Source: Pseudomonas sp. ERMR1:02 | GTDB taxonomy: Bacteria; Pseudomonadota; Gammaproteobacteria; Pseudomonadales; Pseudomonadaceae | DNA: 64,000 nt | Assembly (NCBI RefSeq): GCF_002277815.1 | Contig: NZ_NKJI01000002.1 | Span: 450,574-514,573 of the forward strand | Reading direction: 5' to 3' | In this document: piece after piece, positions 1 to 8,633 of the stretch | Position numbering within the stretch: position 1 is the first letter of the stretch | Layout of the letters: each line of letters begins with the position of its first letter | Position numbers and translations under genes: made by a program | Notes under the pieces: model-generated | The model's database searches: none | Seen by the model: only the letters and a program-made list of their open reading frames with translations | What the model was told of the DNA's origin: nothing

Positions 1-85
1 CCACCTGCGCCCCGTTCCTCGCGGTTGTAATCCGCGATCACCATTGACTTGTTTCCCACTCACTATCCATAGCCGCCCAGACGCA

Positions 86-113
86 TAAAAACCCCGGCCA
101 TGGCCGGGTTTTT
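86..113. terminator. Bidirectional rho-independent terminator
   Basis: A GC-rich inverted repeat (CCCGGCC/GGCCGGG) is flanked by an A-run on the left and a T-run on the right, so it could end transcription from either side. It lies 66 bases beyond the stop of the leftmost minus-strand gene and would serve that operon, and possibly a plus-strand gene outside the window. Nothing recognisable is coded in bases 1-85. Confidence 0.75.
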
Positions 114-179
114 GCGGTGGATAGCCTGAATTGGGTTTCACATAGCTGCTCGCAGCCTTGCGATTGACTGCAGCATTTG

Positions 180-1238
180 TCATCCCCCTCCATGCATGCG
201 TAGGAAATTCAGCAACTGCTCGTGCCGTAGGTCCGCCTCCAACGCTGGCGCAGCGGTTCGGATGGCTTCCAGACACTTGGAAAGATCGGTGGGTGGCCAC
301 TGGGTTTGCTCACCAATCAACAGGCTCAAAAAATCCAAGGCGTGTTCAGGGAAAATCCTGCAAAGGTCCGCTTTATGAAGCATACGCACCGCGGTGTCTG
401 GATGACCCAATGGCTGTAACCACGCACGAAGCATCTCCATAGCCGCAGGGAATGCACCGCCTGCCGCTACGCACAAACGAGACAGGGTTTCGGCAATTAC
501 CGGTGTCATAACGTCCTGGCCTTTCGGCCAGAGGTTGTTGATAAAGGGGGTCACCCGGTTCGCCCAATAGACCGCACGTTGATCGCCCGCTCCTTCCAGA
601 GCATTAACCAACGCATTTGCGGCGTACCGCAATCCTTCTGGAGGAAGTGCGCGGACAGCGCCAGCAAGCTCGGAGGACGTGAATGTATCGCCCGGATCCA
701 GTGCGGCATAGGTCAAAAGTGAGGCGTATTGCACACGATGTTTGCCCAACGCTTCATAGTGACGAGAGGAATCCAGAAACGAGCCCTTCAGCACCTCCAT
801 CAGAGGGCGGTATAGGCGGGGCGACCACAAAAACCCCTCCCAAGCTGCGCGAGCTTCATGCTCAGAGAGCTGCCATTCAAAGTGAGGCAGCAAGTGTTCC
901 GTGGCCCAGTCACGGTCAACCCGGAACAATGCAATAACATGGGCCGCAAGCAAGACACGCCCATGCCGATATTTTTCAATCCTGCCATCGCAGAGTTCCG
1001 TAAAGGTGGGCTTAAGCTCGACAGACAACCCCTGCCCGTCCTCCAGTGACTGCCGGTACCACCATTGGAGCAGCGCCTCAGTGACTTGCCCCACGGGATG
1101 ATTGATGGCTCGTCCAACGGGGTCGTCCGTCTCACTGCCGTCGCGGTTGTGCAATTCCAGGACGCGATGCCCGAGCGTGAAGAATTCCTCCTCGTGCCCA
1201 ACAAAGGTTTTAGCGATGGTTCTCAGCCAGGAGCTCAC
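180..1238 (-). CDS. C-terminal half of a SIR2/DUF4020-type defence protein (separate overlapping ORF)
   Basis: The 352-residue product has no catalytic motif I recognise. It is helix-rich, with many Leu/Ala/Trp positions, like the sensor-type C-terminal regions of large SIR2 defence proteins. It begins at a GTG that overlaps the TGA stop of the upstream SIR2 ORF by 4 bases (GTGA). That fits translational coupling, but adding one base would join both ORFs into a continuous protein of about 1259 residues, a normal size for a one-piece defence sirtuin. I infer it is the effector-control or phage-sensing part of the same protein. The DUF4020 assignment is from memory of the architecture and was not searched. 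Confidence 0.6.
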   Translation of the reverse strand: MSSWLRTIAKTFVGHEEEFFTLGHRVLELHNRDGSETDDPVGRAINHPVGQVTEALLQWWYRQSLEDGQGLSVELKPTFTELCDGRIEKYRHGRVLLAAHVIALFRVDRDWATEHLLPHFEWQLSEHEARAAWEGFLWSPRLYRPLMEVLKGSFLDSSRHYEALGKHRVQYASLLTYAALDPGDTFTSSELAGAVRALPPEGLRYAANALVNALEGAGDQRAVYWANRVTPFINNLWPKGQDVMTPVIAETLSRLCVAAGGAFPAAMEMLRAWLQPLGHPDTAVRMLHKADLCRIFPEHALDFLSLLIGEQTQWPPTDLSKCLEAIRTAAPALEADLRHEQLLNFLRMHGGG

Positions 1239-3958
1239 ACCTGAGTTAGTGACGCCATGGCCTCATCCGGTGCCCCAGCCAATACGGGTGCCATATAACG
1301 CCAGGCGCGTGAGACGTGCTTGCCCTCAGACCATGCCTGCAGCGCCTCGCGCCAGCGGCTTGCCGGCCAAAAATTCTCTTGCGCCAGGGCCCACAGGGCG
1401 CAGGCAGTAGTTGCAAAGTTGTCGCGGCAACGCTCCCGCCAATCATCCTGCTGGAAGTAATCTGCGTCTGGATGTTGCTTTAGCCATTGGATCAATTCAC
1501 CGCGTCGGCGTGGTGTGGCAGTGAACTTTCGCCAGTCATCGTCGCTTCCGCTCCAGTATGGAAACTCATCGCTTTGATCTTGCGGCAACTCCCACTCCGG
1601 GTACTGCCGGCCGAGCGCATCCAGGCGCTCCTGCGCAACCGCGCTCAACGTGGCGCCGGCGCCGGCGACCTTAGCCAGCCGCTGCCATACCTCCCTATCC
1701 AGAACACGAGCCAGCCGGTCGGGATCGGCACCGTCATTAAACATCGTGAGAGACGGGCCGGCAAGAATGGCGCGTTCAAGCTCCAGGACCATCCCAGGAT
1801 CGCCCTTCTCCGCCAGGGCAACGAGCAAGCGTGTGGATTCACGCTCAGTCTCCAACGACCAAAGCCACCAGTGGTCATCCGCTAATAGCCAGTCAAGGGC
1901 ACGGCGACTGCCTATGACATCACCTTTCGTTGCAGCAAAAAAAGCCAAGCGCTTGAAAAGAGGATATTGGATGGTCCACCAGAGCTCCGCCTCGAGGGCT
2001 GCGCGCTCTGGCGAAACCGCAGCCGTGGCCAGCCAGGCATCCCGCGCCAGCTCGATGAGCGCTGTCCAGTCGTTGTAGTCGTTGTTCTGTGGGTGCACAT
2101 CGATCGATGGCTGCTGCGTGTACGAGTTGTCACGCCTGTCATCAGCGCCCCCCAGTTCCCTCATCAGGTCAAGCGCGTCCCGCAACAGGCCCGTGAAATC
2201 GGTGAGAAGGCCGGGCAGTGCTCCTTGCCAGCGCTCGATACTGGAAAGATCCTTCAGGTTGGAATGGACGTCATCCGCCATCAGGACGATCTCCCATTCA
2301 ACCAAATCCTTGAGTTGTTGTTGCTCTTGGCCTTCTCCATCCTCGGCGGAGGAGCCGTACGGCGCACGCAACGAAATACGTGGTGACAGTAATTCCCTGA
2401 ACTCCAGACGCAGGGACGATGTAAGCCCATCACGATTGAATCGGTTTCGCCAACGGTATAAATCGAGTGCCCGCGGACTGACTTTGACGCGGCCACCGAG
2501 CAGCAGCCGCCAAAGCGTACGCATCAGAGGCCCGGGTACCGCATTGGGAGCACCGGCTCGCATGCGGGCCAGTTCGTCGGTTTTACCTTCGCGCTCGAGG
2601 GTGGCCAGCTGTTCTAAGCTGTGCTCAATCCCTGAGGCAAAATTGACGTGCAAACGGCCGCCCCAATTGATGAGCCAAAGCAACAATGCCGGGTCATCCA
2701 GGTGGCGAGTCAGCCACCGCGCCAAATGCCCCATCACCGGATCCCACAGACCGATGACACCATCGCTTTCTACCACGCTCATGAATGGGGCCAGCGGGTA
2801 AGGCAAGGGCCTGCGTATCAAGCTGAAAGCCAACTTTTTATCCAAGCGGGTATTCGGAGGAACGCCATACCGGGCAAGGTCGATATGGCCGAAGCGAGCC
2901 TCACTCAACGGCGTTAGCCAATCCAGCGAAGGCACCGGCTCCAAATCGGCAAAGCGCTTGGCAGGCAGGCCGTGACGGTCACTCAACGCCCAAAGCATGC
3001 GACCCACGAAATCGTCCTCCCTGGTACTTGCCAGAGGGCGAGCAATCGCGCTTTCAACGACGATGCGCTCCTTGCCGCGCACGCCGTCGCGGTAGGTTTC
3101 CGCCCATGCCTGCAGGGTCTTGTGCAGGTACGCATGACGGCGGTGTTCCTTGTAGAGGATCGGTGTGACGTTCTTGGCCTCCCACTCGTTGGCGCGATCT
3201 TCCTCCTCGCCTTGAGAGTAACTGCCAAACGCGAACATCTCCGGGGACGATTCGCCAAGCAGGCGGTCGGCAGCCAGAGCATCCATCATGTAACGAAGAA
3301 CGGGGTCGGTGATGCTATAACCCACGAAACAAACGGTGTAATTGCGGAACAGCTCGCTCACGAATCCCGCGGCCCATCGCTCAGTGAGGTACGCCAGGCC
3401 AAAATCACCGCTGGAAATCACTAGGCGATCCAGTTCACTCGCTGTGGGGGCCTCGCTCAGTAGGCCGTGAAGATACACCACCCCGTCCCAACGATTTTTT
3501 GGTACGGGTAACAGGGGCGCTTGGAAGACGTGGACCGGAAACGTCGCCGCGGGAGTCACCTCTTCGAACAAACGGTCGAAGTTTGTAGTGATCAACCGCG
3601 TGCGCCCATCGCGAGTCCTGCCCAGGTTCAACAGGGCCTTGTGGGTTGCGGTTGCCTTGGGCGAGCTCAGGTCTGGCGTGAGAATGCTCGCCATAGTCCG
3701 CCGAACTCTCTCACGCCCGACTACAGCCTCCAGCAGTCCGACGGCGGTGTCGTATTGCTTGGACTTGATTGCCAGTTTCTGCACCCCACTCGCATTCGGC
3801 TCAAGGCGCCGATACAACTCCTCCACGAGGCCGCGGAACCCTGGCAAGCGTGCGGGGTAGGAGATGCCTGCCCCACAGAAGAACACCACTCGCCCCTCTT
3901 CATGCGCCTGCAGCAAACGTTCGGGAATGTAGGGGCCATTTTGGACGAATTGCGGCAT
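1235..3958 (-). CDS. SIR2-domain NADase-like anti-phage protein, N-terminal part
   Basis: The first 250 of 907 residues carry a SIR2-like Rossmann fold: a glycine motif CGAGIS near residues 28-33, TTNFD near 124-128, a YLHG motif with the likely catalytic histidine near 164, and GYSITDP near 213-219. In known defence sirtuins (DSR1, DSR2, ThsA, SIR2-Avs) this domain destroys NAD+ after phage sensing and stops infection by killing the cell. The remaining 650 residues are unrecognised helical sequence, as in the large DSR proteins. The gene is directly upstream of and overlaps the 352-residue ORF, so the two are co-expressed or one split gene. Function is inferred from family, not shown. Confidence 0.8.
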   Translation of the reverse strand: MPQFVQNGPYIPERLLQAHEEGRVVFFCGAGISYPARLPGFRGLVEELYRRLEPNASGVQKLAIKSKQYDTAVGLLEAVVGRERVRRTMASILTPDLSSPKATATHKALLNLGRTRDGRTRLITTNFDRLFEEVTPAATFPVHVFQAPLLPVPKNRWDGVVYLHGLLSEAPTASELDRLVISSGDFGLAYLTERWAAGFVSELFRNYTVCFVGYSITDPVLRYMMDALAADRLLGESSPEMFAFGSYSQGEEEDRANEWEAKNVTPILYKEHRRHAYLHKTLQAWAETYRDGVRGKERIVVESAIARPLASTREDDFVGRMLWALSDRHGLPAKRFADLEPVPSLDWLTPLSEARFGHIDLARYGVPPNTRLDKKLAFSLIRRPLPYPLAPFMSVVESDGVIGLWDPVMGHLARWLTRHLDDPALLLWLINWGGRLHVNFASGIEHSLEQLATLEREGKTDELARMRAGAPNAVPGPLMRTLWRLLLGGRVKVSPRALDLYRWRNRFNRDGLTSSLRLEFRELLSPRISLRAPYGSSAEDGEGQEQQQLKDLVEWEIVLMADDVHSNLKDLSSIERWQGALPGLLTDFTGLLRDALDLMRELGGADDRRDNSYTQQPSIDVHPQNNDYNDWTALIELARDAWLATAAVSPERAALEAELWWTIQYPLFKRLAFFAATKGDVIGSRRALDWLLADDHWWLWSLETERESTRLLVALAEKGDPGMVLELERAILAGPSLTMFNDGADPDRLARVLDREVWQRLAKVAGAGATLSAVAQERLDALGRQYPEWELPQDQSDEFPYWSGSDDDWRKFTATPRRRGELIQWLKQHPDADYFQQDDWRERCRDNFATTACALWALAQENFWPASRWREALQAWSEGKHVSRAWRYMAPVLAGAPDEAMASLTQV

Positions 3959-4017
3959 TCAGCGGGTCTCGATAAGGGACGGGGAATGGTTGAGGTCAGG
4001 CGGAGAGGGCCAACAAG

Positions 4018-4611
4018 TCAAATGACTAGAAGCTGCTTGATGTCGTCATCGTTCAACATGAAAACCGGCGATCCATCTTCAGACCCTGGTGCTCCCATTA
4101 GGGCGAGGCCAGCATACATATCCCTCGATAAGGCAAAGCCTTGCTGAGCGGTCGGCGGTGTGAATTCGCCCTTGAACTCCAAGCCAGCACGCTCGTAGAA
4201 CGGAACCAAATCGTGTCTGCAAAGCAGGCAAGTGCCTTGCGAATAGTTCACTACGCCATTCAGCAATTGACTACCAAGGCCATGCCCCCTGTAGGGCTCG
4301 AACACAAAGATTTTGTGGCAGTAACGTGGCATGGAGGGAACCTGGTGCACGAAGAACATGGCATAGCCATAGAGTCGGGTGTCTTCATGGCTCACTACAA
4401 TCTTGAGGTGGCCTGCGCGGTAGCACTCTTCAAGGATCCCGACCACGTGACGAATCGCCCGCACTGTCTGGGCTTCTGAGAACCCCATGAAGTGCATAGC
4501 GAGCCCGGGTTGCCCCAATAAATCAGACAAAATCCCTTTCGCATCATTCTCAAGAATCGTCGGAAGAAAGGTCTCAATGATGTCTTGTGGGGCCTCTTGT
4601 AGCTGGGTCAT
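4018..4611 (-). CDS. GNAT family N-acetyltransferase
   Basis: The 197-residue product has the GNAT acetyl-CoA pyrophosphate-binding motif RGHGLGSQLL near residues 110-119, preceded by a strand ending KIFVFEPY and followed by LVPFYERAGLEFKG, the usual C-terminal strand-turn. The substrate cannot be read from sequence. An SD-like GGGAA precedes the ATG. It stands alone on the minus strand between the SIR2 gene and a second GNAT-like gene on the plus strand, which diverges from it. Confidence 0.8.
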   Translation of the reverse strand: MTQLQEAPQDIIETFLPTILENDAKGILSDLLGQPGLAMHFMGFSEAQTVRAIRHVVGILEECYRAGHLKIVVSHEDTRLYGYAMFFVHQVPSMPRYCHKIFVFEPYRGHGLGSQLLNGVVNYSQGTCLLCRHDLVPFYERAGLEFKGEFTPPTAQQGFALSRDMYAGLALMGAPGSEDGSPVFMLNDDDIKQLLVI

Positions 4612-4759
4612 AGTCGTTCCCTGTCAGTTTTCTCGGACGTAAACATGGACGTCCTTCTCGCTGATGAGATTATTCGATTCTGCTCAAAAATGCCGAGTAA
4701 ACCGTACGCCCATACCAAAATGCCCCTTGCCCACAGCGGCGCCCACAAAGAGAAACGAA

Positions 4760-5239
4760 ATGTCCCACGCTCAGGACCCGCTTCAAAGCCTGCTCGGCTT
4801 CCAGGAGGCTCTAACTGCTGGTTTGATCCAGCCACGCCTCAGCTCTCTGTTCCCTGACCTGATCGTTTTACACGACGATGCAGACGGCACCCCCCGATCC
4901 ACCTACGCCCTGATGGAAGGGAAGGTAGTCAAGGCCGTCGCTGTGTACTTCCTAGAGAAGTCCGTGGGCAACACTCCCTATTTTGACATCGGCTATGCAG
5001 TTGCCGAGCCCTATCGACAGAAAGGCAACGCGCACGCAGTAGTCGAAAAGAGCCTGACCCAGCTCCAGCACGAAACACGGGGCAAAGTTCTCAAGCTGTA
5101 CGTCGAGGCCATTGTGCCGAACTCGAACATTGCATCCCAGAAGGTCGCAGCCCGAGCCCTCTCTACCTCCCCCACCGAAATTGTGGACGGCGTTTCGGGT
5201 CTGCCTTCCCAGCAATATCTTCGGATTTTCGAGGTTTGA
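4760..5239 (+). CDS. GNAT-like acetyltransferase
   Basis: The 159-residue product has a GNAT-like core: an acidic strand YFDIGYAVAEPYRQKGNA resembles motif A (the usual Q/RxxGxG/A, here RQKGNA, is slightly degenerate), and SNIASQKVAARAL resembles the N-x-x-S-x-x-V-x-x-x-x-G region that follows. I chose the internal ATG at 4760 because the open frame upstream (from 4664) reads as non-coding and overlaps the divergent promoter region. Substrate unknown. Its 3' half overlaps, in antisense, the open tail of the next minus-strand ORF, which argues that tail is not real. Confidence 0.65.
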   Translation: MSHAQDPLQSLLGFQEALTAGLIQPRLSSLFPDLIVLHDDADGTPRSTYALMEGKVVKAVAVYFLEKSVGNTPYFDIGYAVAEPYRQKGNAHAVVEKSLTQLQHETRGKVLKLYVEAIVPNSNIASQKVAARALSTSPTEIVDGVSGLPSQQYLRIFEV

Positions 5240-6352
5240 GGGTAGTTTTAGCCAAAGGCACCTTCCTCGTTCAGAGCTCAGGTGCCGATAATCCAACCCG
5301 GATTTAGTTGAAGGATTCGTCGCGCTCGAGGCAAGCCGTATCCAGGGACGAGTCCGCGACCGATCTGGCCAGCTTTTCGTTCCGCTAGTGGCCGGGACTT
5401 CTGCGGTGAGCGCCAGCGTATTGTTGTCGGAATGGGTGAGGATTGCCCTAGGATCTGACTGCGGCTCAGCATCAGGATCAGGATCAAAGTTTAGCCTTAT
5501 GTTACGCAGGGCTTTGAATCGATTGAGCAACTCAATAAGCGTCTCGGCAAATACTAAGTAGGGATCGGCATCGCCCAGGATTCTGCTTGACACCATATAC
5601 CCATCAAAATAGTCGCCAGACTCCTTCTCGTTCGCTTCTGACACCATCTGCACAATTCCAGCCTCGCCGTCATACCCTTTGCAATACGGGTAGAAATGCA
5701 GAAACCCTTTCATATTTCTGCTGAAAAGCAGTGCCGCCATTGGAGACTTTTTAGCAGAGCCTGATGGTAACAGTGCGTATTGGAGTCGATCTTCGAGCAG
5801 TTTGATGGCATCGTCGATAAGAGGAAGAACGACGCTGTCTTTGCGCGCTGTCAATGGAGTGCGCTTGGTTCGCGAGTGAAAACCGATCGACAACACGATG
5901 AGGTAGGCATCAGCCATGGTCACCAGCGGTAATAGCGCGTCACTGACGAATCGCCGAGGGGTCCGGTCAAACCGGTAGGGATTGAAAGATGACAGCGCAC
6001 TCTCGAAAGCATGCTTGAATTGGGGGGTTGCTACCGTGCACATTTGCTGTGTATGCCCCAACGTATCATCTTGCTCGTGGTCGACGTACGTTTGAAAGCT
6101 GTCGATGATCGCCTGGTAGCTAAACTTGAGGTCCAGCAGGCGATTGTCTTCCAGCATTCCCTTTATTGCCCCGATGATTCGCTCTTCATCACACGTTTTT
6201 ACCACCGTTATCTGATAACAATTCAGCGCTGGTACCAGGTCTCCGACGACACCGAGTTTTTTACCGTATTGGCCACCACTTTTGCGCGGGTAAATTTCAT
6301 CCGCTGGGCTGACCTGGTTACCGTTGCGTAAAGCGATTGGGTTATCTGTCAT
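4952..6352 (-). CDS. Conserved-looking hypothetical protein with unreliable C-terminus
   Basis: The start is well supported: an SD GGAGGT sits 7 bases before the ATG at 6352. About the first 310 of 466 residues look like a normal soluble protein with no motif I recognise. Beyond position ~5400 the frame runs antisense into the GNAT-like gene and its composition changes (Arg/Ser/Trp-rich). Another frame ending at 5278 reads more naturally there (GYGLPRARRILQLNPG, faintly like a GHKL ATPase G2 box). A frameshift near 5380-5440, giving a protein of about 358 residues ending at 5278, is therefore plausible. Function unknown. Confidence 0.5.
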   Translation of the reverse strand: MTDNPIALRNGNQVSPADEIYPRKSGGQYGKKLGVVGDLVPALNCYQITVVKTCDEERIIGAIKGMLEDNRLLDLKFSYQAIIDSFQTYVDHEQDDTLGHTQQMCTVATPQFKHAFESALSSFNPYRFDRTPRRFVSDALLPLVTMADAYLIVLSIGFHSRTKRTPLTARKDSVVLPLIDDAIKLLEDRLQYALLPSGSAKKSPMAALLFSRNMKGFLHFYPYCKGYDGEAGIVQMVSEANEKESGDYFDGYMVSSRILGDADPYLVFAETLIELLNRFKALRNIRLNFDPDPDAEPQSDPRAILTHSDNNTLALTAEVPATSGTKSWPDRSRTRPWIRLASSATNPSTKSGLDYRHLSSERGRCLWLKLPSNLENPKILLGRQTRNAVHNFGGGGREGSGCDLLGCNVRVRHNGLDVQLENFAPCFVLELGQALFDYCVRVAFLSIGLGNCIADVKIGSVAHGLL

Positions 6353-6628
6353 GGGAATACCTCCGGAGCATTCGTTCAGCCTGGCCGTTCGGGTTCAAAG
6401 CTTATTCTACTCGATCGCTGAAATTGCGCAGGGGGCACCTGCCCGCGAATTTTGAGTGGACGCCATCGCTACCTATACGGCGAATTTGCCTCTCACATTT
6501 GTCAGCATTGGGTCGTTCGTTAGCGGCCATGGCCACGAGGTCTGCGGTCATATCCGATGCAAATGACTGGTCAGACGGAATGCTGGGCGGGCGAGTCGGT
6601 GCAATTACCCACGACGCTTTGATGATGA

Positions 6629-7597
6629 CTAGTTAAGGTTGTAACCATGCGACCTGGTCAACAGGATTTCCTTCCAATGGCTCTCGCGGGCATCAATTTC
6701 CCCCGGCATCGCGTGCAGGTCTGCGATCTCCAGCAATGAGAATCGCAGATCTTTTTCGCGTTCGGGTGGAGCATCAATACCAAACTCCCGCTTCAGCGCC
6801 ACGTTGTGGCCATGGCTGGTCGTCGAATACGTACACCAGCGCCCCCAGATACCTGTCTCCCCGTCGGCCTTGCCCACGTAGAGCTTGCCGGTATGGGTAT
6901 CGGTGATGAGGTAGATACCCTTGACGCTCGAAAGGGCTGAGCGCCAGGAATCAACGTTCTGCTGGACCACCACATCGAGTTGGCTTTTGGTCAGGTTGAC
7001 CTTTTTGAAGCCAGGGAAATGGCCAATGCTGAGGCGTTCGGCCAGCAGTTCAGTCACTGCCAAGTCCTCTGCCAGGGTTTGACCATACGGGTAGGAGTTA
7101 CGTTTGGTGTAGCTGCTGCTCAGATACAGCCGCCCTACCCACTCTTCGGCCGCCGGCACACGCTCCAGGGTGTAGATGTAGTCAGGCTTCGGGCCGTCTC
7201 TTTCGACACAATCCATTGTCCGAAACAGACCCGCAAACAACCAGCGGGTTGGACTGCCCGCTTGAATCAGCGAAACCACGTAGGGCAGCTTAAAATTGCG
7301 GTTGCTTTGCCGACTCTGCCATACGTCGAAGCCTCCCTGTATGAACACGTCGAGCGGATGATCCTCGCCGTTGTACCTGGCCAGGTGGACCTTGGCCCGT
7401 TCCGGAGAAAACGTCGGCTCCCACAGTTTCAATAGATCGAACAGCTTCAATGCAACGCTCCCCAGGTAGTCAGGATCGCGAGTGTATTCGTTGTAGGTGA
7501 GGTGTGCATCGACGGCTTGCGCTCTGCCCGGAGCTGGTAATATAAGCGTGATAATGGCGAGTTGCCCACAGGCTTTGGCGGCGGCTTTTACGGTCAA
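6629..7597 (-). CDS. GIY-YIG nuclease family protein
   Basis: The C-terminal ~100 of 322 residues form a GIY-YIG domain: KGIYLITDTHTGKLYVGKA supplies the GIY and (L)YVG pair, RWCTY follows, and the end WKEILLTRSHGYNLN carries the typical terminal Glu/Asn pattern. The N-terminal 220 residues are an unrecognised domain that could select the target. GIY-YIG domains cut DNA in restriction enzymes, homing endonucleases and some defence proteins. The annotated TTG start is uncertain; no good ATG or SD is visible nearby. Its location inside a defence-rich stretch suggests a restriction or defence role, which is inference only. Confidence 0.75.
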   Translation of the reverse strand: MTVKAAAKACGQLAIITLILPAPGRAQAVDAHLTYNEYTRDPDYLGSVALKLFDLLKLWEPTFSPERAKVHLARYNGEDHPLDVFIQGGFDVWQSRQSNRNFKLPYVVSLIQAGSPTRWLFAGLFRTMDCVERDGPKPDYIYTLERVPAAEEWVGRLYLSSSYTKRNSYPYGQTLAEDLAVTELLAERLSIGHFPGFKKVNLTKSQLDVVVQQNVDSWRSALSSVKGIYLITDTHTGKLYVGKADGETGIWGRWCTYSTTSHGHNVALKREFGIDAPPEREKDLRFSLLEIADLHAMPGEIDARESHWKEILLTRSHGYNLN

Positions 7598-7735
7598 GCT
7601 GATTTCTTGAGGCGCTCCGGACCCTTTACTAACTGACCATGGGAATCCGCTGGATCATCTGCCCGCCATTGACGCGCGGGCTCGGCGGTAATGGGGCGCA
7701 GTTTTCGCGTCCGTGAAAATGAGGGGGCAATTACG

Positions 7736-8197
7736 ATGGACCGCGAAAAGCCAGATTATCAAGAGGTCTTCGCCCGCGTACTCCAACCGACCGTTTGGAA
7801 GGATCGCGCGACGACCATGTTTAGCGGCTTTCAGGATCGACTGCCCAAGTTTGGTCAGTACGTGCTGACGGGGCCAGGACCGGCGCCGCTGATCAATCAG
7901 ATCGGCTACGTCGTGCAGATCCGACGCCGCCAAGGCATCTTCGGGTCTGATATCTACCTGTTGCGCCACTGCAGCGGTGAATTGGTGCAGCACTCCAATA
8001 ATATGTACCTGCCACTGACGCCCGAAGAGAGCGACGCGGTGTTGCCGTGTTTTGGCGAAGTGAAGCCGAGCGCTGAAGGAGAAAACCCAGTCTATGGCCT
8101 CGGCGATGCCAGCACCCGCACTGCCGGGTTCTTGATCGATCCACCCGAGGGCTTTGAGACGCGAGGTGGCGATGCGGATGACCACCACCAGTGCTGA
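7736..8197 (+). CDS. Hypothetical protein
   Basis: The 153-residue product has no recognised motif. The start at 7736 is preferred over the upstream in-frame ATG at 7691 because a GAGGGGG SD lies just before it. The middle (residues ~50-110) looks like a compact soluble domain and the C-terminus is acidic and His/Asp-rich. Low confidence that it is more than an orphan gene. The spacing of more than 140 bases to the next gene argues against an operon. Confidence 0.5.
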   Translation: MDREKPDYQEVFARVLQPTVWKDRATTMFSGFQDRLPKFGQYVLTGPGPAPLINQIGYVVQIRRRQGIFGSDIYLLRHCSGELVQHSNNMYLPLTPEESDAVLPCFGEVKPSAEGENPVYGLGDASTRTAGFLIDPPEGFETRGGDADDHHQC

Positions 8198-8380
8198 TGG
8201 TAGCAAGACCCTCACTGACACCGTATTTCTGTAGAAAATTCGCACCCGGAACACTCAAGCCCTGCCGTAAAACGTGGGGCTTTGGCAGTAGCGGAATTCT
8301 ACTTTTGGAGCTCCGCTGTTCAACCTTCATGACATAAGGGCACCGCATGAGCAATAAGCAGATCACCGTCCCATCTGAAT

Positions 8381-8581
8381 ATGCCTGAGTCCGTGTTGGG
8401 TCTGATCGAGCATAGCATTCGCGAGATCGGCAAGACCTACCAGGGAGCCAAGAGCAACCAAGACGATGAAGAGATCACTGCGTTCCGAGCTATGGCTCGG
8501 CAGCTCGGGAACGATTTCGAGGTTCTGTCAGTCGATGATGGTTTCGCGATTACTCGGCATGTGTACAAGCCGGTCGAGTAA
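8381..8581 (+). CDS. Small hypothetical protein
   Basis: A 66-residue, mostly helical, acidic protein (SVLGLIEHSIREIGKTYQ followed by DDEEITAFRAM) ending in a short strand FAITRHVYKPVE. It is followed after 50 bases, across a strong hairpin, by a larger gene on the same strand. The pairing of a small helical protein with an ART-like protein resembles antitoxin/toxin or immunity/effector pairs, but no family is recognised. A 13-codon open frame at 8347-8388 overlaps its start and may mark a displaced original start. Confidence 0.45.
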   Translation: MPESVLGLIEHSIREIGKTYQGAKSNQDDEEITAFRAMARQLGNDFEVLSVDDGFAITRHVYKPVE

Positions 8582-8594
8582 TTTAGACGAGGTC

Positions 8595-8612
8595 GCTCCG
8601 GCTCGCCGGAGC
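8595..8612. terminator. Hairpin between two small genes
   Basis: GCTCCGGC and GCCGGAGC form an 8-bp perfect stem with a 2-base loop, followed by a short TTCT. It lies in the 52-base gap between the 66-residue ORF and the ART-like gene. The weak T-tract suggests partial termination or mRNA stability control rather than a strong terminator. Confidence 0.4.
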
Positions 8613-8633
8613 TTCTAGGACAAGGAAAGAACA

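Noticed and set aside
2082..2801. 239-residue plus-strand open frame inside the SIR2 gene
   Set aside because: Antisense shadow of a high-GC gene; Ser/Arg-rich composition and no ribosome site.
3521..4147. 208-residue plus-strand open frame across the SIR2 5' end
   Set aside because: Antisense to two better-supported genes; reads as shadow.
8347..8388. 13-codon ORF (MSNKQITVPSEYA) as the true start of the 66-residue gene
   Set aside because: Frame difference does not fit the one-base-loss pattern seen elsewhere and no SD is visible.
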